From the NCBI GenBank assembly GCA_900553245.1, contig USCP01000122.1:1-6034 (forward strand): a DNA stretch of 6,034 nt, given 5' to 3'. The stretch comes from an uncultured Peptococcaceae bacterium (GTDB lineage Bacteria; Bacillota; Peptococcia; Peptococcales; Peptococcaceae). The position numbers were made by a program, and so were the translations under genes. Numbering within the stretch: position 1 is the stretch's first letter; each line of letters starts with the position of its first letter. Below the pieces are notes generated by a model. The model saw only the letters and a program-made list of their open reading frames with translations, was not told the DNA's origin and made no database searches. Positions 1 through 5,289 of the stretch are shown here, piece after piece.

Positions 1-16
1 ATATCTATTATATAAG

Positions 17-44
17 AAAAAGGCCGCCTTTCGGCGACCTTTTT
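17..44. terminator. Rho-independent terminator hairpin, probably bidirectional
   Basis: The arms AAAAAGG (17-23) and CCTTTTT (38-44), plus CGCC (25-28) and GGCG (33-36), pair around a TTTC loop with one C-A mismatch. Both strands end the stem in a run of T; on the minus strand the tail continues T-rich (TTTTTCTTATAT), so it would stop transcription coming from the nuclease gene. It would equally stop a plus-strand gene to the left of the window. Seen directly; function inferred. Confidence 0.75.
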
Positions 45-54
45 CGACAGTCTG

Positions 55-84
55 AAAGCTCTACCTTTCATAAGGTAGAGCTTT
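55..84. terminator. Second terminator hairpin just past the nuclease gene
   Basis: A perfect 13-bp stem (55-67 with 72-84, core AGCTCTACC/GGTAGAGCT) closes on a four-base TCAT loop. On the plus strand it is followed by ATTTTATA, a good T-rich tail. On the minus strand it begins 13 bases after the stop codon of the nuclease gene but its T tract is short (TTTC), so that gene may rely on this hairpin and the one at 17-44 together. Confidence 0.75.
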
Positions 85-97
85 ATTTTATACTCAA

Positions 98-1762
98 TCA
101 GCTATTTAGTATTCTTTTAGCTTCCTTTACGTCTATTTTCATATGATATCCGTGTTTTTCTAGCAGATAGAGGAGATTTCCTCCATTTATCAGTGTAATT
201 GGTTTATCTTTTACAAAATTATAGGCATCATTACCATAATCAGAAGTTGTTACCAAAATCCCCTTAGTCGCACCTTCATTCACTACAGTACCATATAAAT
301 CTCTTACTGCTGACACACCAACTACATTAGTATACCGTTTAGCCTGAATAAGAATTTTTCCACCTCGAATAGGATCTGGATCAAACGCTACAGCATCTAC
401 CCCGCCATCATGACTTGCCTGAGTAATTTTTACTTCACCACCAGTAATACTAAATTCTTTTTCAAACAATTCTCGAATTAAGTGTTCAAAATCTTGCCAA
501 TCCATTGCAGCCAAATTCTGATCTTTACTCAATTCATCAATAACAGCATAGCTATCTATAAATCGTTTATCAGTTTTCGACATTAGTTGCACTGGTGCAA
601 CTGGTGTTACATCTATCAAGGTATTAGCTGCAACCCCTTTTGTTTTTTTAAACCATGCTTTTGGCTCTATATTTTCCATACATAATTCTTCAAATTCTTT
701 TCTAGTAACACTAACAGACAAAATATACGGTTCAATAAATTTACCCGTTGCTGCATCTATAGTTTTTATTTTGCCATTAAATACAATTGACTCTACTGGA
801 AAAGCCCCTTTTGTACAAGAAAATATATGATTAATAATTACCAATACTATCTGATAAACAATACTATCGTATTTCTTTTTCATATATGTATCTGTATGAT
901 AGGTATACTTAAATTCATCACGACTCTTCACATAAGATACAGATTTTAGTTTTGGGAGATCTTTTAATTCTGGCAGCACAAAGTCTAAAATAATGATACG
1001 AGCGTCTTTATTATATTCCAACTCTATTTCTTTTTCCCAATCAAACGGATAATTAATCCTCTGAAAAGACAATCTAAAATACTCTTCTACTGCCCAACTT
1101 TCTCCTAAGCTAAACGCCTCAAAAAAATCATCCCATCGTTTGTTATTTTCTTCTTGTTGTCTATAAAATTCAGCTCTTTCTTGATTCCATTTTTGTAGGC
1201 TTGCTTTATAAATCGTTTTTGTTTTTTGATTTTGTTCTACGATTTTAGCACATATACATTTCCAATCATCATAGTCCCTATTAAAAGCAGCTGTATTCTG
1301 AGCTTCAAACTCCGCCATTTTCTTTTTAGATAATTTAACTAATAACGAAGGTTGCTGATTATATTTTTGATATGTTCTTTGGGGTTCTTTAGGAACCTTT
1401 TTCATAATAGGTTCCACCGGTTTTTCGATATGATACTCAGAATGGTCTTTACAATCATTTATCCCCATCATCTCAACATGAAGATTATTTAATAAAAAAT
1501 CACTTATTAATTCTTGTGTTTTTTCAGCTTGTTGCGTACAGACTTTGGCATACTGTATACTATCTTCTTCGTTCTGCTTCTTTGCTTCTTTTTCCACTTT
1601 TCTTTCCTGCGCTTCTAAGTGACGTTTCCATTCCTCCTCCCACTTTCTACTCTGCTCCTTTATTTTTTGATTCAATTCTTCTTTAGAATTCGCTTTAATA
1701 ATTTTACTCTTATTTAATTTTGAATGAGTTAATTGCATTTGATAATCATATTGTTTTCCCAT
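98..1762 (-). CDS. Mrr-type restriction endonuclease-like protein with coiled-coil N-terminus
   Basis: Encodes 554 residues if started at the ATG at 1762, which is preceded by GGAGGG and a four-base TTTT spacer; an in-frame GTG at 1774 would place the start inside that ribosome site, so I reject it. Residues 26-86 and roughly 145-210 are Lys/Glu/Gln-rich and probably coiled coil. Residues 235-355 look like a mixed alpha/beta domain with the motifs YVKSRDEF (277-284) and VFNGKIKTIDAATG (327-340). The C-terminus (about 420-540) is the Mrr_cat fold: a helix with FEHLIRELF, the motif DGGVD (catalytic Asp about 456), then IQAK (Gln 473, Lys 475), and ATKGILVTTS (498-507). Mrr-family enzymes cut DNA, often modified or foreign DNA, in the cytoplasm. 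I recall similar full-length proteins annotated only as restriction endonucleases in other bacteria; target specificity is unknown. No methylase lies beside it, which fits a type IV or solitary nuclease. The gene is much more AT-rich than the com genes, suggesting lateral origin. Confidence 0.88.
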   Translation of the reverse strand: MGKQYDYQMQLTHSKLNKSKIIKANSKEELNQKIKEQSRKWEEEWKRHLEAQERKVEKEAKKQNEEDSIQYAKVCTQQAEKTQELISDFLLNNLHVEMMGINDCKDHSEYHIEKPVEPIMKKVPKEPQRTYQKYNQQPSLLVKLSKKKMAEFEAQNTAAFNRDYDDWKCICAKIVEQNQKTKTIYKASLQKWNQERAEFYRQQEENNKRWDDFFEAFSLGESWAVEEYFRLSFQRINYPFDWEKEIELEYNKDARIIILDFVLPELKDLPKLKSVSYVKSRDEFKYTYHTDTYMKKKYDSIVYQIVLVIINHIFSCTKGAFPVESIVFNGKIKTIDAATGKFIEPYILSVSVTRKEFEELCMENIEPKAWFKKTKGVAANTLIDVTPVAPVQLMSKTDKRFIDSYAVIDELSKDQNLAAMDWQDFEHLIRELFEKEFSITGGEVKITQASHDGGVDAVAFDPDPIRGGKILIQAKRYTNVVGVSAVRDLYGTVVNEGATKGILVTTSDYGNDAYNFVKDKPITLINGGNLLYLLEKHGYHMKIDVKEAKRILNS

Positions 1763-1807
1763 AAAACCCTCCACTTAGACTTAGACCAATACTATTAAAC
1801 TATTTTT

Positions 1808-1836
1808 AGTATAACTCATTAATAAATTACTGTCAT
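1808..1836 (-). promoter_or_regulatory. Promoter of the Mrr-type nuclease gene
   Basis: On the minus strand, ATGACA (1836-1831) and TATACT (1813-1808) are separated by exactly 17 bases and match the sigma-A consensus at five of six positions each. Transcription would start near 1801, giving a leader of about 40 bases before the ATG at 1762. The -35 box abuts the stop codon of the upstream broken reading frame, so the nuclease gene has its own promoter. A tandem TTAGAC TTAGAC (1775-1786) lies in the leader; its role, if any, is unknown. Confidence 0.65.
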
Positions 1837-1952
1837 TATTTTGTTAATAGGCTGTATTTTCCGTCTATTAAAAACACCACTAAATCTTTAATACTCAGCT
1901 CAATTGTTATATCTAAAAACGTATCACGATTACCATTGACCGCGAAAACTAA

Positions 1953-1983
1953 AAAGCTGCCAAATATATCATGCGGCAGCTTT
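1953..1983 (-). terminator. Terminator-like hairpin after the small minus-strand frame
   Basis: Nine perfect base pairs (AAAGCTGCC 1953-1961 with GGCAGCTTT 1975-1983) close a 13-base AT-rich loop. Read on the minus strand, the stem ends in TTTTTAGTTTT, a good termination tail, and it follows the TAA at 1996 by 13 bases. On the plus strand the tail is poor (TTTACATG). It should end a transcript starting near 2102. Confidence 0.55.
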
Positions 1984-1995
1984 ACATGACTATTT

Positions 1996-2064
1996 TTAAA
2001 ATTTATCCAAATTAAAGGTATATTCTGCCAGGCCAAGAGCAATCATACTTTCAGGACTCATCAT
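1996..2064 (-). CDS. Possible 22-codon minigene (alternative reading of the same locus)
   Basis: A 22-residue open frame with a GGAG ribosome site (2076-2073) eight bases before ATG ATG at 2064-2059. It ends with TAA at 1996 and is followed 13 bases later by a terminator-like hairpin. A possible promoter lies at 2109-2138. The set promoter, ribosome site, short frame and terminator is complete, so a tiny peptide or a short regulatory transcript of about 150 bases is possible. The peptide is not strongly hydrophobic, so it does not look like a type I toxin. I do not recognise it. It competes with the frameshifted-gene reading, and I cannot decide between them. Confidence 0.3.
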   Translation of the reverse strand: MMSPESMIALGLAEYTFNLDKF

Positions 2065-2108
2065 AACAAAATCTCCACTATCTTATTAATAAAGTCATAC
2101 ATTCAATA

Positions 2109-2138
2109 GTTATATTTAAATTAACATATAATTCACAA
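2109..2138 (-). promoter_or_regulatory. Possible promoter for the small minus-strand gene
   Basis: On the minus strand TTGTGA (2138-2133) and TATAAC (2114-2109) are 18 bases apart; the -10 is good and the -35 moderate. A start near 2102 would give a leader of about 38 bases before ATG 2064. Its -35 overlaps the -35 of the plus-strand promoter at 2132-2160. The surroundings are very AT-rich, so chance matches are likely. Confidence 0.35.
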
Positions 2139-2160
2139 TATATCTAGTTGTGCATATAAT
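2132..2160 (+). promoter_or_regulatory. Promoter of the comEA-comEC operon
   Basis: TTCACA (2132-2137) and a perfect TATAAT (2155-2160) are separated by exactly 17 bases, a near-consensus sigma-A promoter. Initiation near 2167 would leave a leader of about 93 bases before comEA. A weaker alternative nearer the gene is ATGACT (2198-2203) with TATATT (2222-2227) and an 18-base spacer. I see no ComK-box or com-box sequence that I could defend. Confidence 0.6.
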
Positions 2161-2203
2161 GTTTTCCTCGTATTCTTATTATTCCGATGGCAAATCCATG
2201 ACT

Positions 2204-2225
2204 CTAATGATATACTAATGATATA
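2204..2225 (+). repeat. Perfect 11-bp tandem repeat upstream of comEA
   Basis: CTAATGATATA occurs twice head to tail with no gap, 34 bases before the comEA start codon. The period is close to one helical turn, so two copies would face the same side of the DNA, as regulator half-sites often do. It lies in the leader of the 2132-2160 promoter and within the spacer and -10 of the weaker alternative promoter. Function unknown. Confidence 0.5.
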
Positions 2226-2259
2226 TTATATCGACATTCATTGAAGGGAGGCATCCGAA

Positions 2260-2922
2260 ATGGCTGATTGGTTGACAAAAATACGCGAGTGGTTAGAGCT
2301 TCACACAAGTTGGAAAACATTGGGCTTTGCTGTTGCAGTGATTGCGGTGTGTGCGTTTTTTGGCGGCACGGTGTATGAAGACTGGCAAGCAGAGCATGCC
2401 GGCTTGGCGTTGGTTGACGAGGCGCCATCGGCGCTTGATGAAAAAAGCAGTGCTCCCAAAGAAGCAGACGCGACGAAATCAACAAGCGAGGTCAAGGTGC
2501 ATGTGGTCGGCGCGGTAACCACTGCAGGCGTCTACACCCTTCCTGCAGATGCTCGTGTGGATGACGCGGTGCGTGCCGCCGGCGCCACTGCCGATGCCGA
2601 TTTGTCCCAGCTCAATTTGGCACAAAAGCTCTCAGACGGGCAAAAAATCACCGTGCCAAAGGTGGGAGAAACCGCGCCTGCTCAAGCCACTACCGGTGTA
2701 AATAGTACCGGCGACGCGGCCACCCCAGATGTAATCATAAATATCAATACCGCTTCCTTGGAGGAACTGCAAAACCTTCCTAATATCGGTGAGGTTCGTG
2801 CGAATGCCATCATCGCTTACCGCGAGGAGCACGGTGGCTTCAAAACCATCGAGGAATTGCAAGAGGTGAGCGGCATTGGTGAAAAAACCTTTGAAAAATT
2901 AAAAGCCCATGTGACTGTCTAA
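2260..2922 (+). CDS. comEA: ComEA, competence DNA receptor
   Basis: A 220-residue membrane-anchored DNA-binding protein that captures double-stranded DNA on the outer face of the cytoplasmic membrane and hands it to the ComEC channel. A single transmembrane helix spans residues 20-38 (LGFAVAVIAVCAFFGG), after a short charged cytoplasmic N-terminus. An acidic, Ala/Ser-rich linker leads to an SLBB-type domain at about 77-136 (VKVHVVGAV, GVYTLP, LNLAQKLSDGQKI). A second Ala/Thr-rich linker follows, then a C-terminal double helix-hairpin-helix at 158-219: ININTASLEELQNLPNIG begins the first and VSGIGEKTFEKLK is the second. Order and length match the Gram-positive family. The start is supported by GGGAGG eight bases upstream. 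comEC follows after 14 bases, so the two are cotranscribed and probably share the upstream promoter. comEB, found between them in some relatives, is absent. Identification is firm; the residue limits are approximate. Confidence 0.96.
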   Translation: MADWLTKIREWLELHTSWKTLGFAVAVIAVCAFFGGTVYEDWQAEHAGLALVDEAPSALDEKSSAPKEADATKSTSEVKVHVVGAVTTAGVYTLPADARVDDAVRAAGATADADLSQLNLAQKLSDGQKITVPKVGETAPAQATTGVNSTGDAATPDVIININTASLEELQNLPNIGEVRANAIIAYREEHGGFKTIEELQEVSGIGEKTFEKLKAHVTV

Positions 2923-2936
2923 AAAAGGAGACGACT

Positions 2937-5222
2937 ATGCGCATCTACCCTGTCAAAAGACCCCTGTGTGCGATGATTCTTGCATTCATCGCCGGTCTTT
3001 GGCTGAGCAATGTGTCCTCATTGCTTGCGGGTGGGTGCGTTTTTTTATGTCTGGCGGCGACACTTATTTATGCCTTGCACCTGCGTCAGAGGTGGGTGGC
3101 GCTCGCTTGTCTTGTAGCAAGCGTCGGTGGCTTTTTGTTTATGAGCCACACAACCGCTCTTGAACAAGAACTCATCCCCTATCACAATAAGGAGGTACAA
3201 ATTGAGGCGCAGATTGTTCGCGCGCCAGCAAACCGCACCTATGTGGATGCCGCCGTCACCGCCCTCAATGAACACGATTTTAAGGAGCCGGTGAATATTC
3301 GTATCAAACGTCCTTGGGAGGATGCCACCACCTATGACATACGTGGCACTTATCAATTTAATGGCACCTTGGTAGCGCCGGCAGTACAAACCAATCCCGG
3401 CGGCTATGACGAAGCCAGCATGCTCGCCCAACGCGGCATTTACTCGGTCTTAGAAACAACGGAAAGTGGTTCCCTGATCCATGCCCCAGCATCATGGGCA
3501 CGAGCCGTCAACCATCTCAAAGGGGTTTACACCAATATTCTTTCCCACTACTTAAACGACGGTGAGCAAGCACTCATTGCCGCCACACTCTTTGGCGATG
3601 TGGCGGACCTCAGTGAAGATTTCTATATGGCAAGTCAACAATTCGGTATTATTCATATTTTCTCGGTCAGCGGATTGCATGTGACCTTTATTTTAGGGTT
3701 TATCCTTGCCCTTGCCAAACTTTTACGCAGGCAAAACAGTTGGGGCTTGCTGCTTCTATTGGTGCCCTTGTTGACCCTCTATACCCTCTTGAGCGATGCC
3801 AGCGCTCCGGCGATTCGCGCCAGCCTCATGGGGATACTAACGCTTTTGGCACTCCGACTGTTACGCTATCGTGATCCGCTTACGATCGTTGCCTTGGCAG
3901 CTTTTATGCTTCTCATTGCCAATCCTTACAATCTCTGGCAAATCGGGTTTCAGCTCTCCTTTCTCGCTATGCTCGGCTTGATTCTTATCCCACAGCATCT
4001 CGCACCTTATTTCCATCGCTTGCCTTCATGGCTTGCAGACGGCATCGCCCTCTCCCTTGCCGCGGAACTGGTTTCACTGCCATTGGTGGCATACTATTTC
4101 TACACCGTATCTCCTCTTTCCACGGTGATGAATCTTCTCGTTGTACCGTTTTTCAGTCTATTGGTGCCCTTGTCCTTGGTCGCGCTCTTATTGGCAGGGG
4201 TCTTACCTGCCCTTGGTGGCCTATTTTTCTTACCGGTAAAGGCCATCATTACCGTCATTGTGGCACTGATGAATATCATTCATCACTTTGTCGGCACCCT
4301 CCACTTCCATATCGGACAACCCGCCCTTGGACTACTGTGTTTCTACTATCTGGGATTGCTCCTCTTTCTACTGGTACCGCTTAACGCCCCGCGTATCCAC
4401 GCCCTTGCCCTTACTGCGGTCTGTGCCCTGGTTGCTGCGCTATGCCTGCGTCCGGCGGCACCTGCCGACTTGCGCCTTTCAATGTTTGATGTGGGACAAG
4501 GCACCGGCTGTGCCTACCAAAGTACGAACGGTGATTGGCTAGTCTTTGACACCGGTCCCGGTAGCGATACCCTTGCCCAAAGCCTCCGGTATTATGGAGT
4601 AAACCGTATCGATACCATCGTTCTCAGTCATGGTGATGCCGACCATATCGGCGGGTTGGCTCATCTCTTGCGTGATTTTCATGTAAAACAGCTCATTGCC
4701 TCACCCGCTGCCCAAACCGGTGAAGAATGGCAGATGCTCACACCTTATCTAAAGGACACCGCCATCATTAACGCCAACCGCGCACTCACCTTTCACGCCG
4801 ACGGCTTATCTCTCGAATGTGTCCTGCGTGATATAGGCACCGATGATAAAGAAAACGCCAATCAGGTCATTGCCCGTTTGACCGACAACAACACAAGCTA
4901 TCTCTTTACCGGCGACAGCAACGCCGACACTTTAACGAATCTGCCATGGCAGGAGCCAACGGATGTGATTATTGTCCCTCACCATGGTAGCGACGTTGAT
5001 TGGAACGAGGACTTTTATCAAACGCAAGACCCACGTTTGGCATTGATTAGTGCAGGCCGCGGCAACCGCTACGGACACCCGCACAAAGAAGTTACCGACG
5101 GTCTCACCGCCCTCGCTATCCCAACCTATAACACCGCAGAAAACGGTGCCATTCAGCTTTACAATACCGTAAACGGTCTCGCCATCGGAACGTTTTTAAA
5201 AAATCAACGTCCCTCCCCTTGA
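2937..5222 (+). CDS. comEC: ComEC/Rec2, competence DNA-uptake channel
   Basis: A 761-residue polytopic membrane protein, full length for the family, that forms the channel bringing transforming single strands across the cytoplasmic membrane. Residues 8-70 hold two or three membrane helices. Residues 85-180 form the extracellular OB-fold region (DUF4131). The Competence domain, about 208-480, has many helices and the family signatures FSVSGLHVTF (242-251), SDASAPAIRASLMG (286-299) and WQIGFQLSFLAMLG (334-347). After further helices the C-terminus, about 510-755, is a metallo-beta-lactamase fold: FDVGQG (517-522), VLSHGDADHIGG (562-573), TGD (658-660), PHHGS (681-685) and GHP (713-715). These metal-ligand positions are all present, so the domain, thought to degrade the non-transported strand, looks catalytically intact. 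AAGGAG six bases before the ATG supports the start. The gene is clearly G+C-richer than the DNA left of 2240. No terminator follows, and its stop codon lies inside the -35 box of the next gene's promoter. Confidence 0.97.
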   Translation: MRIYPVKRPLCAMILAFIAGLWLSNVSSLLAGGCVFLCLAATLIYALHLRQRWVALACLVASVGGFLFMSHTTALEQELIPYHNKEVQIEAQIVRAPANRTYVDAAVTALNEHDFKEPVNIRIKRPWEDATTYDIRGTYQFNGTLVAPAVQTNPGGYDEASMLAQRGIYSVLETTESGSLIHAPASWARAVNHLKGVYTNILSHYLNDGEQALIAATLFGDVADLSEDFYMASQQFGIIHIFSVSGLHVTFILGFILALAKLLRRQNSWGLLLLLVPLLTLYTLLSDASAPAIRASLMGILTLLALRLLRYRDPLTIVALAAFMLLIANPYNLWQIGFQLSFLAMLGLILIPQHLAPYFHRLPSWLADGIALSLAAELVSLPLVAYYFYTVSPLSTVMNLLVVPFFSLLVPLSLVALLLAGVLPALGGLFFLPVKAIITVIVALMNIIHHFVGTLHFHIGQPALGLLCFYYLGLLLFLLVPLNAPRIHALALTAVCALVAALCLRPAAPADLRLSMFDVGQGTGCAYQSTNGDWLVFDTGPGSDTLAQSLRYYGVNRIDTIVLSHGDADHIGGLAHLLRDFHVKQLIASPAAQTGEEWQMLTPYLKDTAIINANRALTFHADGLSLECVLRDIGTDDKENANQVIARLTDNNTSYLFTGDSNADTLTNLPWQEPTDVIIVPHHGSDVDWNEDFYQTQDPRLALISAGRGNRYGHPHKEVTDGLTALAIPTYNTAENGAIQLYNTVNGLAIGTFLKNQRPSP

Positions 5223-5249
5223 CCCTCCTCTTAGGTCAGAGCATATACT
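5219..5249 (+). promoter_or_regulatory. MerR-type promoter/operator with 19-bp spacer
   Basis: TTGACC (5219-5224) and TATACT (5244-5249) are separated by 19 bases, the over-long spacer typical of promoters that MerR-family proteins activate by distorting the DNA. Inside the spacer, CTCT (5228-5231) and AGAG (5238-5241) form an inverted repeat almost centred on it; GACC (5221-5224) and GGTC (5234-5237) form a second, off-centre one. The -35 box contains the comEC stop codon. The promoter directly precedes the regulator gene starting at 5290, so autoregulation is the simplest inference. Confidence 0.7.
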
Positions 5250-5256
5250 ACAACCA

Positions 5257-5266
5257 GATTCGAATC
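5257..5266 (+). repeat. Perfect 10-bp palindrome in the regulator gene leader
   Basis: GATTCGAATC is a perfect palindrome lying at or just after the expected transcription start of the MerR-type promoter. It may be a second protein-binding site or chance; it is too short and loop-free to act as a terminator hairpin. Confidence 0.3.
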
Positions 5267-5289
5267 CATCAATTCATAGGAGGAACGAC

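Larger units (their letters stand above)
1836..2064 (-). pseudogene. Small unknown gene, apparently frameshifted (about 75 codons if repaired)
   Basis: From ATG 2064 the frame reads MMSPESMIALGLAEY and stops at TAA (1998-1996) inside the homopolymer run TTTTAAAAA. The adjacent frame is open through this point and runs on to a TAA at 1838-1836. Removing one T from the run joins them into one protein of about 75 residues, ending DLVVFLIDGKYSLLTK. An open stretch this long in such AT-rich DNA is unlikely by chance, and the composition is protein-like, so I infer a small gene broken by a one-base insertion. I recognise no family. Against this, the 1953-1983 hairpin falls inside the joined frame and looks like a terminator, which would instead make the first 22 codons the whole gene. 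Programmed frameshifting or a sequencing error at the homopolymer are further alternatives. Confidence 0.35.

Noticed and set aside
1383..1415. Repeated GGTTC/GGAACC inverted motifs
   Set aside because: They lie within the nuclease coding sequence over similar Glu-Pro codons and have short arms; most likely codon-level coincidence.
1836..2042. Independent 68-residue minus-strand gene starting at TTG 2042
   Set aside because: No ribosome site precedes the TTG. The frame is better explained as the continuation of the ATG 2064 frame after a one-base shift.
2204..2862. Open minus-strand frames across comEA
   Set aside because: They are antisense shadows of comEA, without ribosome sites or recognisable motifs, and overlap a clearly identified gene.
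3045..3431. 128-residue minus-strand frame inside comEC
   Set aside because: It is antisense to the conserved N-terminal part of comEC, with no start signals and no recognisable domain.
4028..4542. Overlapping plus-strand frames within comEC
   Set aside because: They are out-of-frame readings of the comEC membrane region; the residues are of low-complexity shadow type and no ribosome site is present.
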